Assembly (NCBI RefSeq): GCF_018294505.1 | Contig: NC_057814.1 | Location: 41,935,725 to 41,999,724 of the forward strand | Source of the DNA: Triticum aestivum | Lineage: Eukaryota > Streptophyta > Magnoliopsida > Poales > Poaceae | Direction: 5' to 3' | DNA length: 64,000 nucleotides | Notes under the pieces: generated by a model | Databases searched by the model: none | What the model was told of the DNA's origin: nothing | The model's input: only the letters and a program-made list of their open reading frames with translations | Made by a program: the position numbers and the translations under genes | Shown: one piece after another, positions 24,061 to 35,893 of the stretch | Numbering within the stretch: position 1 is the stretch's first letter | Layout of the letters: each line of letters starts with the position of its first letter

Positions 24061-24128
24061 GTACAGGCTTGAATCTCAAGCTGAGTGTGGAACCTCATTA
24101 TTCTGTGTTTTTTTTGCTGTTTACTGAA

Positions 24129-24420
24129 GGCTAACGGTACCTATCAAAAGACATGCAAGCAAGCTGTGTTTGAACAATTTGGTGACGCCTTGTACAAGTG
24201 TGGGGTGTATGTGCACGAGTTAGAACCTAGAAGGATGTACATGGCGAAACATGTCGATGCATTAGCTAGAGAGAAGTAGATCAAGGTTGATTTCAAGATA
24301 GAGGTGAATGGTGATGAGTTTCTTCAGCTGTGAGTGTAGAAACTTTGAACAATCTGGCATGATGTATTGCCATGCACTCCAAGTAAGTGATGTAGTTCAA
24401 AATCGCTCACTGCCGTGTGG
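24129..24420 (+). pseudogene. FAR1-related / MULE-type SWIM-domain fragment
   Basis: Translation gives a segment around LYKCGVYVHELEPRRMY, then, after a frameshift, FFSCECRNFEQSGMMYCHAL (from 24320). The C-x-C-x(n)-C-x-H pattern is the SWIM zinc finger found in FAR1/FHY3-related proteins and their Mutator-like transposase ancestors. The upstream part ends at a TAG (about 24277-24279) and needs a frame change before the zinc finger at about 24308. Only about 100 residues of a protein normally above 600 are present, so this is a dead fragment. Whether it came from a host FRS gene or a MULE cannot be told. Confidence 0.75.
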
Positions 24421-24499
24421 CTGTTTCTTCGCTATGCTTATGCTAGAGGTAGTTACAGGTGATGATACATCTTCTTCTGTCGTTAAAACCTGACAAGAA

Positions 24500-25254
24500 C
24501 TTCCTGAATTGTCGGACGAGGGAGGCCCGTGGTAGGTGGCGTCCTTGGGCACCGTTGAAATGCTTGCGGCAAGCTGAGTGTACGATGTGAGCCTAGCTCC
24601 CTACACTTTAGAGCTGAGGTGCGCTTGGTTACAGAACTCATGTAACCCAATATATTCATGATATGTGTGCGTGACCATTGAACTATGTTGTGTTATTTGG
24701 TGCGGTGGGACTGTGATGAAACTCGTTATTTCCGCTACTTGATGATTGACTGGTCTATTCCAGCTTAGTACTTTGTTTGTCAAGGAGTGTGAATTTATGG
24801 ATAAATTAATAAATTTCAGTACATCTTGGTGTTTATGATCAGATCGGCATGGCGAAACGAAGGGAATACAGAAAGTGCTACTGAGAGATGAGCTGAACTT
24901 TTGATAACCAGTTCGCACTTAAAGGAACAAATGACAGTTAACTATATGAAAGTGGCAACTGGCAACCAAGGGTTGGTTGGGTTGGGTTGCTACTGAGAAA
25001 TTGATGTCACAGTTAGTATCTGTTAACCCACTGTGCCACCAATTTATACATGTGACAGCATGGGGTAAAGTGCACCGGCCTGCACAAAGCTGTTCTCACC
25101 GAGCGGTGGTGGTGAAATGCCCGACGTCCAATGAGCATGGACCTGACGCTGGCCCATGTATGTTACATCCAAAATGACGCGGCTAAAATCATTGTTTGCC
25201 CTCTAATAACCGGTTTAATTAAGCTCATGTATGTAGACTGGCAGGGATTTGTTA
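24500..25254. other. Intergenic, nothing recognised
   Basis: Scattered ORFs under 110 codons with no domain, coding bias or conserved motif. No terminal repeats. Confidence 0.4.
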
Positions 25255-25440
25255 GACCTTGTACAATGCTAGGTGCTGCTTAGAAAAATAAACCGGGTTT
25301 TTCTAAAGCACAGGTGCCTATTTCTAAAAAAGAGACGCCTAATTAAGCGTCTAACCTGTATAAATAAGCACTGGTGCTTAAGGAAGGCCTGATTTATTTT
25401 TCCAAGCACCCCTCCTAAGCACCATGCATTGTACAGGGCC
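25255..25440. mobile_element. Tourist-like (PIF/Harbinger) MITE
   Basis: 186 bp with inverted ends GACCTTGTACAATGC and GCATTGTACAGGGCC (13 of 15 matching). The inverted similarity continues inward around GGTGCTTAG and AAAAATAAA. The flanks are TTA at 25252-25254 and 25441-25443, the target duplication of PIF/Harbinger elements. No coding capacity. Confidence 0.85.
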
Positions 25441-25443
25441 TTA

Positions 25444-26159
25444 ATGTGCAATGAGCTCATGTACCTTACCTGTGTGGATTTTCTAGCGTCCAAGCATATA
25501 AAATTCATTCCCAGATTAATCGTAATCGTTTTCACAGAAAACAGTCTAACCTTGGGGCGTTTTCTCAAAAACATGAGTGCGCTTAATGAAGGATCGCTAA
25601 TGGTGAATACTTGTCCAGCAATGCTCCACGTCTGCGCTTGGTAGAACCTGTGGTCAGCCATGCAAGCACCACGACTTACAGGCTGAGCGCACTGTGCATG
25701 GACCTGTACCAGGGTCGCCATAGTCTGCTTATACATGTCAGGGTCATGTACCAACATGCAACCGAGCCTACACCATGCAATCGACGACTGTGCAGATACG
25801 GTGCGAAAATAAATGGAAAATACGGCCCTAGCGCGGATCCCACTGCGCTCAGGACGGCCAAGATAACGGCCTGCCTGCAGCGCAGCCACCATTGGCATTT
25901 TCTGATTTTATCCGACTTAGACAAAACTATGTCATAATAGTGATCTTCTCCACACAAAAAATGCTCCATCTCCTAACTATTGGAAGTTTGAGTTCCAGAT
26001 AGCACTTATGACTTAAATATTGTGAATTGCTCTATTAAATTGTGTTACTTTATGACTTACGGATATCCTTGTTTGGAATGAGTGTGATTTACCCTACTTT
26101 ACAATCGTTACGTGTCCCTACTGGGAAAGGAATGTATAACTTGCCCTATGGTGGCCAGC
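25444..26159. other. Intergenic, nothing recognised
   Basis: A 209-codon minus-strand ORF (25269-25898) spans the MITE and this stretch. It shows no domain and begins within unrelated elements, so it is not called. Confidence 0.4.
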
Positions 26160-26965
26160 ATGTCAAGTGTTTTCAGAATATTCTTGATATGATTCTTTGG
26201 AGCATCTACATCAGTCGAACTTAAAAACATCGTCATATGTGGACATGTCATCTCTTTGTTTACAAGCGGAAAATGAATTTAATTTCGGTTATGCCCTAGG
26301 AATGATGATGACTTCTTAATTAGCTTGTCCAGCATCTTTTGGAGGAATCAACAACAACAAAAATGTACTACTCCCACCATTTGGGATTACTCGGCCAGAG
26401 GGCTACTTTTCTCCGGTCAGATTTTTAAGGCCGTTATGCCCTAATAGGTACAAGATTTAATGCCATGCTAAATGCACGGGGCGTGCATCCATGCACGCCG
26501 GAGCACCAATTTCCTGTTTTACTAGAGTATCTTGGACAGGGGAGAGGAGAAGAAATCACTCAACAATTCGCCTTGTTTCAAGGAACATCATGTAATTATT
26601 GAGAATTAAGTTCAGGGTCTCTTCGTTTTGTTGCTTTGGCTCACCGACCCAATAATCCCAGTCCACAAGTATTGAGAGGGTAGATATCAATGTGTGCACC
26701 ACAAATATTTCCGATCTGAATCTAGTCAACAAGCGTTATATGTGTATATTAATTAAAGACTTCCCCTCATAGAATATTGAATGAGTTGGCTCATAGAATA
26801 TGAGAGGACACTTATCAACCAGGTCCAAAAAAAAGATGGCACATGCCCTTATGTATGACATTAGAGACTTCAGTTATTCATGAATCTCTTCCATGCTCGA
26901 ATATCTCATGAAATACATACCATATAAATGTTTCATGAGTATAACGTGTCCCATGGAGTCATCCT

Positions 26966-26973
26966 TATAAATA
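26966..26973 (+). promoter_or_regulatory. TATA-like box, alpha copy A
   Basis: TATAAATA about 58 bp before the short ORF at 27024. The same relative arrangement is seen in copies III and IV. Confidence 0.45.
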
Positions 26974-27023
26974 TGATCACCATTGGTATGTTCTAGCTAT
27001 GTTACATGAGTATAACGTGTCCC

Positions 27024-27098
27024 ATGGAGTCTCAGGAACTTCCTCTCCTACATGAACCCTTAGCAAATCCATTGCAAGAAAAAAAGGTGCAAGATTGA
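27024..27098 (+). CDS. Short conserved ORF, alpha family (24 codons)
   Basis: Starts MESQELPLLHEPLA and ends at TGA. Related ORFs of 23, 27 and 32 codons occupy the same place in the other three alpha copies. The shared pattern is M-[ED]-[SP]-Q-[QE]-L, then two Leu, then P-L-A. No known peptide family recognised. Translation is not shown; it may instead be the start of a longer, now disrupted gene. Confidence 0.3.
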   Translation: MESQELPLLHEPLANPLQEKKVQD

Positions 27099-27530
27099 GA
27101 ATATGAGTCGTCAGGAATTGAGTGCTTAGTGCTCCATAGACGAATTGTTATCTGCTTGCCAGGCATGATGTTCTTGCACCTGTGCTCAATGTAGTTCATG
27201 AGTGTCCAAGTAGACTAGTTGTGTACTAGTGCTTTCGTTGGCAAGATCATTCTTGACGAGAAAGACAACAACTAGAAATGTGGACAACAATGGGACAACC
27301 TTCGAGGGAAGCAAATCAAGCACATGCCCCAAGATTACTCGAATACAAGAATATAATGAAGGGATAAGGAGTTACTACATTGCAAAGAAGGAATAAGATG
27401 AAATAATTATTTTCCTGGTTTGTAACCTTTCCTATCAGCGAGGGCTACCGAGTTAGGTTTTGGGTATACACTGGGCTGAGAAGTACTTATTAATTGGAGC
27501 AATATGACTTTATCCTACTATTAGAGACCG

Positions 27531-29140
27531 GAGCCCTCCTCCCGATCCATCCCTCATCCCAGAGGGTAACACCGGCGCCGTAGGAACTGCGGCCATCCTG
27601 ATCGCCGAAGAAGAAGGGGGGACCGGAGCCACCTGCCCCAAACCCCCCCCCCCCCTAGCGCCACTGGAGTCGTGGCCGCCGTAGCCGCCGCCGGAGGAGA
27701 AGAGGCCGAGGCCACCTGCCTCGGGCCGCCTCCCCCACAGCCAGCCGACGTCATCATCGCCGGCGTCGCCGGCGCCACTGGAGTCGTGGCCGTCGTAGCC
27801 GCCGCCGGAGGAGAAGAGGCCGAGGCCACCTGCCTCGGGCCGCCTCCCCCACAGCCAGCCGGCGTCATCATCGCCGGCATCGCCGGCGTCCGGACAAGAG
27901 GGGTGGAAGCCGAGGCCACCTGCCCCGGACTCCCTCCCCCAAGCACAACCTCTGACTGAAAGGTCAACTCCGTGAATGCAAGCTCTGGGAGATCTGGGGA
28001 AAGAGAAGCCACCACAGGCTCCAACTCCCCACCTCCAACCACAGCCATCGCCGGGGGCGTCCTCACCAAGCCGCCAATCGTGGGCCTGTCAGCAGCATTA
28101 AACTCCAACAAAGGAAGCATACTCTCAAACACATCATCACAATCAACCCGTTCACTCCAAAGTCTGGGAGGAGCAGAGGCTGGCTCAAAAGATCCAAAAC
28201 GCAGAGACGTCATAGGCACCGAGGGAGATGATGCCGGCTCAACCCCGGCCCCATCCCTGGGTAGCTGAACAACAGGGCCTGATTCGTTAGTCCCCTCTCG
28301 ACTAGCCTCATCAGTCGATGCCCCCTTAGCACCCGCACTGTCGTCACCCTCGTGCATATCGACATCAGCCCCATTTATCGCGTCAGCAAACAGATCCGCA
28401 TCCTCAAACTCAATCTCGAGGGGAAATACCTCACCCCTGTAAGTCCAGTTTACCACATCAGGAACGAACTCAATGTCCAGAACACTCACTAGAAGTCGAG
28501 CCACCCCATGAGCACGGGTAAACGCCATATCCACTTTCTCAGTTTTCCCAACCATGATGCCCATACTAGCCACAACTCGAACATCCTGAAGAGGCTTAGA
28601 AGGAGCCCCGGAAAACCGCAACCAAACCTGAGTAAGAGGCCTGCCCTTAGGCTCCACCTTCTCCCACTCGTGAAATTCCAGAATGCATGTAGTGCCAGGA
28701 ACTCTACACAGGCCAAAGCTCAGCAGTCTCTGCAAATCATCTAAAGTTGGGAAATTAACCTTGAAAACATTAGCCTCAAGACTAAGCAGATCCCACTGGA
28801 AGTCACCTGGAGCCAGTTCCTGAAGTCTCTTCACAATCTGAGCCTCAGTCACCTCACCCTGGATAACTTTCACAATCCCAGTGGTCAAACTCTGCGCCTC
28901 CTCCGGAATCTCTCTCGCAGCCCGGGACTCAAAGAACATCAACTCCGCACAATATACTCCATACATTGTAAGAGCCGGAACCTGATCACGCAAAAACGGG
29001 CAATCCCCAGTGTCATTTGTTGGCTTACCACAAGAATCGCACAGCTCCGCCACACGCTCAGCAATGAAGTGACCCTTCTCACCACATCGATAACATAACA
29101 TCTTCTCCTTCTTACACGCCCACTTGGACGCTCTCTCTGA
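27531..29140 (-). pseudogene. Internal fragment of LINE ORF1
   Basis: Nearly identical to 40806-42413 inside the complete LINE downstream. It covers the CCHC-type zinc knuckle ([10 protein letters not shown], near 29095), the DUF4283-like region and the Ser/Ala/Pro/Gly-rich tail with its internal repeat. It has neither LINE end: no poly(A), no 5' region and no ORF2. The open frame runs 29152-27554 on the minus strand and shifts frame at a C-run near 27646. The right edge carries a copied 14-bp motif. It is best read as a patch copied during break repair, not a retrotransposition product. Confidence 0.9.
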
Positions 29141-29154
29141 CATCGATAACATAA

Positions 29155-30130
29155 TTATATGTCAAGTCTTTGTAGAATATTCTCGATATGATTCTATGGA
29201 GCATCAACATTAGTCGAACTTAGCAACAAGGTCTTATATTATATCTTCTTTAACTATGTGAATGTGGATGTAATTTTGCTTACACACTAGGAACTAGGAG
29301 TCAAGTGAATTCTAAATTACCTTGCCTAGAATCTTTTGCAGGAAACAACAAGAGAAATGCACTACTCCCTCAATCTATAGGATTATTGGGCGGAGGGTCG
29401 CTTTGCCCTAGTCGAATTTGTAAAGCCGTTGCGCCAAATACACAAAAGGTTTTATGCCATGCTAAATGCACTGGGCATGTATCCATGCGTGGGATAGAGA
29501 GTGAGTGTGAGAAGCCGAGTTGTTTGCCTTGTTTCTAGCAACAACATATAATTATTGTGAATTAAATTGAGCACGACCTGGTTAGAATTAGAAAGGACAC
29601 GTATCAACAAATCCCAAACAAAATATGGCACATCTCTTATGTATGGCACTGGATACTTCAATTATTTATGAAGATCTTCCATGCTTAGATATATCATGGA
29701 ATATATATTATGTAGCCACACATGATGTTTCAAACAACCACATCATGTGTGGCTATATCTTACAAACAACCGCATCATGCGTGGCTATCTCTTGCATATG
29801 AATATGACTACCAATGGTATGTTCTATCTATGTTTCATGAGTAGGATACATCCCATGGAGTCTCAACAACTTAGTCTCCTACATAAACCCTTAGCAAAAC
29901 CAATGGAAGAGATAAAAAAGGCACTATTGAGAATATGAGTAATCGCGAATTGAGTGCTTCGTCTTCGACGGAGATCTTGTACTTGTTGATTTTGGCTCAA
30001 TGCTGAATTGTTATAGGCTTGCTCGGAATGAAGGGCTTGCACCAGTGCTCAGTCGAGAGCTTGATTTACCAAGTAATGTAATTGTGCATTTGTGCTCTCG
30101 TTGGCAAAGTAGCTTGCTTGCTCTACCCTT
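29155..30130 (+). repeat. Duplicated segment alpha, copy B
   Basis: Parallel to copy A over about 1 kb, with many substitutions and indels. The TATA equivalent near 29798 is degenerate (ATGAATATGACTACC). After the short ORF, similarity to the others fades. Confidence 0.7.
29855..29938 (+). CDS. Short conserved ORF, alpha family (27 codons)
   Basis: Starts MESQQLSLLHKPLAKPMEEI and ends at TGA. It aligns without gaps to the copies at 27024, 53217 and 55137 over its first 20 codons. Unknown function; coding status unproven. Confidence 0.3.
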   Translation: MESQQLSLLHKPLAKPMEEIKKALLRI

Positions 30131-30276
30131 GCAAGATAAAATCCTCCTCTGACCAAAGTGTTCACTTCAGGCATGAGGGCAACCACTCAGACCAGGCGGG
30201 TGCTCTCATTTGCTACCATGTCATCCAGCTACGTGTCTGCTGACAACATGGAATTGTGTTTTGTACCTTTAGTACT

Positions 30277-30293
30277 CCCCCCCCCCCCCCCCC
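30277..30293. repeat. C17 homopolymer
   Basis: Seventeen consecutive C in otherwise mixed sequence. Its length may be inaccurate in the assembly. Confidence 0.9.
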
Positions 30294-31104
30294 TCTATGC
30301 CTGCCGACAGCATAGATAGGGAGCCATCCAACAATGAATTTTTTCATTCTCAACAATAATTTGAGCAACTTGTGTAATTTGGATCAATGTTGTAACTATT
30401 TATTTTAGGCTTAGTTAATCTTGGAGCTAGAACATATGCTCTGGGTTTGTTACTCATATCATTTCCGTTGGTGTTCCACCCCTTTGAACTGGATTTCATT
30501 TGATATTTTTTCCTAAAAGGAGGCTTGATTAGGACTACTTTACTGTTCTTTAGTACCTGCATCATGAATTCATGATACTTAATTTTTGTGGATGATGGAG
30601 TCGGAGTCGCCCTCATGGAGGTGTGATGATGATAACACCGGGTTACAACCTCGATAAAAAAAATTCTCCTCAACGGCATGTGGGCATTCTTGCGTGGCTG
30701 CCAGGTCGCCCAGGGTGCCTTGCTTTCGCGGGCATGTTGTGAAGCTTTTCGCCCAGTTCCTCCTTACTTAACCTCTCTTTTTGCTTAATGAATCCGAGAT
30801 CCTTTGGAGATTCCTTAAAAAACTTATGTGGATGAGCATGTATAAAATATGATTGCCTAACCTTTTGTACTATCACCCGGAATCATCTATATATACGTTT
30901 TTCCACTCTTCGTCCCGCTATTGGCATGCCGTCGATGCTACAAAAGTCGATGCATCTGGTTAGTCACTTTATTTCTCCTCTCCGCATGAAAATTGAGGTC
31001 TCAGTCTCCTCAATATCACTGATTATTGTTGCCTCTTGCTCGTCACTTGATCACGGCAAAATCATCGCTTTCTTCACTGAAGCTTATGAGGACCGGAAGA
31101 GTGC
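30294..31104. other. Intergenic, nothing recognised
   Basis: Short ORFs only, with no recognisable domain, repeat or RNA gene. Confidence 0.4.
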
Positions 31105-31113
31105 AGTAAAAAA

Positions 31114-32320
31114 GAGTTAATAGCAAAAAACTACCACATTATTGGCAAGGGTTACAGAAAACTACCAATTTCTGTAATTTCTAAAAATCTACCAGAATTT
31201 CGGTTTGTTGTTTCGATAACCCAAATGACCCTCTGATTTAAAATTGATCCGGCTTATGACAAACCGGGGCGCTCCTAAACATACCGTTTGTTGACTTTTT
31301 GTTTGACCATTTACTTCCACGTAGGGCCCACACATAAGCTCTCTCTCGCTTCTCTCCCACTGCTTCGCTCATCTCTCTCCCTCCCGGGCCATGGCTGGCC
31401 CGTCACGGCCGGCGCCAAGTCCTGCGCCGCCACAGCCGGACAGCACCGCCACGGCTGGCTTGCTACTCGGGAACAAGGCGGTGGAGCACGATGGCGCAAG
31501 GAGCCGGAAGGAGCAGCAACAGAGCAGCAGTCTCAAGGAGCAGCGCAGGCAGCAACGGTAGAGCGGCAGCCGCAAGGACCAGCAGCAGCGGCAAGCAGCA
31601 GCGGAGTCCCTAAGGAGGGTCGTGATCCTTGCTTCGAACCCCGCAGCGGCTATCCGCACGCGAGTCCGGCGACGGCGCACAGAAGCTCCGCCACGACGAG
31701 AACTGCGCCTATCTCCGCGAAGCGAGCGGCCACGCGGTCATTGGCGAAGACGCGGTCATTGGCAGTCATTGGATGCTGCAGCTGCTCGTCCGCACCATCG
31801 AATCACCCGAGGTGGGGGCTGGCCGGGCATGGCGCCACCCACCATGGCTGCGGCGCCCCTTGAACTCCATGGCGCTGCGTGCAGCAACTCTGGAACGGGA
31901 GCTCGATCGCGCTGCGTGCAGCGGCCCGCTCGTCCTCGAGCTCCGCCACCAGAGCAATGTTGGCCAGCTCCTGCGAGGGACCCGATTGCTTTTTTTATTT
32001 TGCAGGGACTCGATTGCTTTTTTTTGCAGGGACCTGGCTGCTTTCGCTTTTTTAGGGGACCCAAATGTCTTATAGTATTTTTGGCCCCACCTGTCATAAC
32101 CTGTCAACAGTCAATCTAATGGTCAAAGCTAAAGGTCACCTAATCAGTGGACCCGAACTCTCATAATCACGCTTAAAGTGAACCAAACATTAGTCATCGG
32201 TGCGACATGGTAGGTTTTTGGAACAGCGAATCAAAATTGTGGTAGATTTTGAGAAATTAAAGAAATTGGTAGTTTTCATAACCCTAACCCATAATGTGGT
32301 AATTTTTGTGCTATTTACTT
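31114..32320. mobile_element. Mutator-like element with GC-rich payload (Pack-MULE candidate)
   Basis: 1,207 bp with long, diverged terminal inverted repeats of about 90 bp (left GAGTTAATAGCAAAAAACTA; right end, reverse complemented, AAGTAAATAGCACAAAAATT). The flanks AGTAAAAAA (31105-31113) and GGTAAGAAA (32321-32329) match at 7 of 9 positions, fitting a decayed 9-bp Mutator-type duplication. The ends are AT-rich while the core (about 31380-32000) is strongly GC-rich, with a 191-codon plus ORF (31288-31863) and overlapping ORFs. No transposase is seen. The core could be a captured gene segment, but I cannot name its source. Confidence 0.75.
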
Positions 32321-32329
32321 GGTAAGAAA

Positions 32330-32879
32330 AGAAAGTACGAAGATTAGTACAATATAATGATGATACCGCCTCCGCCAAAGTTCACCATGATTATTTATAC
32401 GTATTAGAAGACGCTTGGCTCTTGTTAATGTGTGATTAGTATATGTTCGGCTTGGGTGTGAAGAGCAATATGGTAGGCGTGGAGGGCACACCACACCAAT
32501 ATTATGCTTGCAGGAAGATAATGCTCTGGTGTCAAGGGCGAAGAAGTAAATTTACCGGAACCGGTAATGTACCGGTGAAGCATCTGCGGTCCATGTCAAT
32601 ATCAAGATGCACATTGTCCTTTGACTGACAAACTAAAAATCTTTGATGGGCTGGAATACATCTCTATACTAATCTGTCAATACCTCAACATTTCCCCATA
32701 ACCTTTCCATGTAGTCATGTATGTGCACTCCCAGACCACTCCACCTATAGTAGTAACATTTTACTTTCTTCTTAGCTATTAAATGATTGATATATTTTAA
32801 ATAAATATTTTATTTGTAAATCTTTTTATATATTTGAAACAAAATCTGTTAAACAAGACCAATATTCAATATATTTTAG
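32330..32879. other. Intergenic, nothing recognised
   Basis: AT-rich, with no ORF above 61 codons and no visible repeat structure. Confidence 0.4.
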
Positions 32880-33750
32880 TGTAGTTTCAGTTTTACCGTT
32901 TCTTTCGGTTTGGCCTTTCAAAAATATGGATTTAACTCACTTAAAACAGACGTTTCAATTTCTTAAAAAAACCAATTTCACAAAACTAAGAAAGCAAATT
33001 TCAGAGAACTGGTTTCGCTCATTTCGAAATGGTGATTTCACCCATTAAAAAAACTAAATTCCCTCATTTTGAAACACTGATCTCACTTATTCCTAAACAC
33101 TAAATTCACTCAATAAAAAAACAATTTCAGTCATTTCAAAAAAAGGATTACAACTGTCACAAATAACTAATTTAACCCAATTTAAACAATGATTTCATAT
33201 AGTTGAAAACACATATTTCATTCGTTTCAAAGAATTGGCTACACTAATTTCGTAAAACTAATTTCACACATTTCACTATGTTAAAAAATAATTTCACTCA
33301 TTTGAAAGAACTGATGACACATTTCAGAAAAAATAATTTCACTAAGATGAGAAAACGTATTTCACTCATTTTCATATTTCAGTTCGAAATTGATTTCAGT
33401 CACTACGAAAAACTGATTTCACTCATTTAGAAATTGATTTCTCTCAAAGCAAAGAACTTATTTTAAATATTAAAAGTGATTTGATTTAATTCAAAAAGCA
33501 ATTTCACTTGTTTCGTAAAACAGATTTCAGTCATTTAAAAAAAGGTTCCAAATTATTAGTTTCGCTTGTTTTAAATGACTAGTTTCAAAATTTTGAAATA
33601 ACAAGTTTCACGTATTTCACACCCAAAAATGTGTCATGTGAATGAAGACCATATTTCACTTATTTAAAAAAATTGGTTTCACCCAATCCGAAGATCATAT
33701 TTCACTATTCAGAAAGTTGATTTCACTTATTTCAAACACTCAAATTTAAA
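32880..33750. repeat. AT-rich degenerate minisatellite-like tract
   Basis: About 870 bp in which the motif (A/G)ATTTCACTCATTTC followed by A-rich spacers recurs roughly every 30-35 bp in variable form, for example near 33280, 33345, 33410 and 33500. It reads as an old, decayed tandem repeat of short A/T-rich units. No coding capacity. Confidence 0.65.
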
Positions 33751-35528
33751 CTTGTTTGAATGTATTCAAGATTGATCCTGTTCTAGAGGTCTTGGCTCTA
33801 GGAGTTCAAATATATAGAAAGTTTCGGAAATGGATTTTTTGTTTTGAATATATGAACAATCTAAATAGTGAAAAGAGAATTAAAAGTGATGCATTTGGAA
33901 ATGGAGAGAGGAGAGATAATGTGAGAGACATCCATGTCATAGTCTATACCATGAGCTGCAAAAAGAGAAGCAGGACCATGCGTGCATCCTTTGCATGTGC
34001 ATGGCGGGACCCGAGATAGGGAAATACGAACTCCAAATAAAGAGAATACCACAAAGTCTTTTCAGATACTATATGCTGTGGCGCATTGTGGTTGGCTGGT
34101 AGTTCGCCGCTACCTCCCGGTAAAAAGTGCTTTGCGGTGTCAAGAGTTGGTGACAATCGCCAGTCTCCCTTCTAGTAGCGCTGCTAAGTTGTTGGCATAT
34201 GGGATCACAAAGGATGGGCGCCGTTCCCAGTTTCTCGCACCCAAGTGACCTCGGTGCACACATATGAACACTATCTTTTTATCGGGGGGTTATTTATGAA
34301 CAAAGTGACTTTATGCTTAGTAGCTTCTTTTAAATTTATTGCCGAGATGAGACTTGTAGAGCTTGCTTATTCTAACATATGAGTGGTAACAAATACGGGG
34401 GGTTGTGAAGGGAATGATTTGAAATTAACCCTAAGAAGAACCTCTCTCTGTCGACTTGTCATGAGTTTGAGTTGAAGGAGACCGCCGACTCAGGTAAAAT
34501 CATTACCATTTTATCCGTAAAAAGGAAAAATGATGAAGATTTTACCGGGCACTATAGTATTTTACGGAATTACACAGCTTAATCGCCATATGTTCATTAT
34601 CATTTCAGAGGTACGATGCTTGTTTTTACTCACAACCTTGCATGCAAGAGTTGCATTACATGAGTGCAAAAATAAATTAGATTCACACTCCTCGTCTGAC
34701 TGAAAAGCCCTTCTCCTTTCAAATGAAAAACAGAGGAGAAGCACGAGCAAACCCTTTTGTCGCCACATGCATGAGCAACCAAAGTTTCCTTTCATATTGC
34801 AGCACCACCTGTGACCGGTAGAATGGCTGGTGCATGCTAAAAAGGAGGGTCGTTGTGCTGCAAAAAGAAACTCAAGATCTTTTGCTTTTCCTGTGTTGGC
34901 CAAACATGAAGTTTTCAGTGTAAAGGTAAACATCGTAGGGACCACAAGACATGTGCTCGCATGCACTAGAAGCACAACAAATTCTGCCATGTTATCAACA
35001 ACAATTACTAAGATTTCCAAGGCACGACGTGACTCGAGGCATGTGAACTTATTGGTAAAAAAAAATTGTTGCGGGAAGACCTTATTGGTTGTTGATCTAG
35101 AACACTTGGCTAAACAGAAGTTGTTGCTACTGGGGTCGTTGTTGTACCTTCATCGATGCTTGCAGAGTTTTGGATGGTTCAGTACCTCAAGGTGTCGAGC
35201 ATGTGGTGTCCTCCGTACATGGCTTATGAGAGCATCTTGAGCTGCGTCATCATCTTGAGGTGCGCCTGCTTCCTTGACCACAGTGCCGACTCTCATCAGG
35301 AGGTGTTGCAACCTCTCCACCACATTTTCCTCGTCTGATTGTGCATGGGTCAAGGACGAGTGGTACTTGTTTTGATGAAGGAGATGAAACGACTCACTAG
35401 TTCACCTGTAACTGCAGATATGGCAGCTTCCATGGCAAGCAAGGAGATGATAGACGAGGGAAGTTGTACCCTATAGTGGCCTCGTGGCCCTATATGGAAT
35501 ACACAATTTTTGCTCTTAGCAAACTAAA
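33751..35528. other. Intergenic, nothing recognised
   Basis: A 152-codon minus ORF (35020-34562) and a 136-codon plus ORF (34830-35240) overlap on opposite strands. Neither has a domain or clear coding bias. No terminal repeats identified. Confidence 0.35.
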
Positions 35529-35893
35529 GGCAACTCCGACCGATCCCCAGTAAATAAAGGAGGATCCGGCCAAGTAAACCCTTAGTGCAGTATATTTACT
35601 TCACTCGCTTTTATTCGGACATAGCCGATCCCCTATATATCGAAGTAATTTATTTTTTCTAAACTTATGCAAATCTAATATACATTGCAACTACATATTA
35701 TCACACATATAGAACCTAAACATAAATAAGAATGTTCACGGAAAATGCGAATATAGTTTACAAACCAAACTCATAGTTTACAAACTGATTGTTTCAAATT
35801 TAAACACGTCAATGGTCCAAATGTAGCAAATAACATGTGATACAACAACTAGGACTCGCTAAAACGTTGCCAGTGATACTCAATAAGATGTTC

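Larger units (their letters stand above)
26160..27250 (+). repeat. Duplicated segment alpha, copy A
   Basis: Diverged relative of 29155-30130 (copy B), and over its later part of 52850-53500 (III) and 54780-55420 (IV). Shared landmarks in order: TGTCAAGT..AGAATATTC (A and B only), a GGCACATG block, a TATA box, a CCCATGGA start and GAATTGAGTG. Copy A contains a direct repeat of CATGAGTATAACGTGTCCCA (26934 and 27005). Function unknown. Confidence 0.75.

Noticed and set aside
25269..25898. 209-codon minus ORF
   Set aside because: It crosses the MITE at 25255-25440, has no domain, and overlaps plus-strand frames of similar quality.
27672..27959. Plus-strand Gly/Ala-rich ORFs opposite the LINE ORF1 tail (also 40789-41232)
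   Set aside because: They are the reverse reading of the low-complexity Ser/Ala/Pro tail of ORF1.
34562..35020. 152-codon minus ORF
   Set aside because: Cysteine- and phenylalanine-rich composition without a recognisable motif, overlapped by a 136-codon ORF on the other strand.
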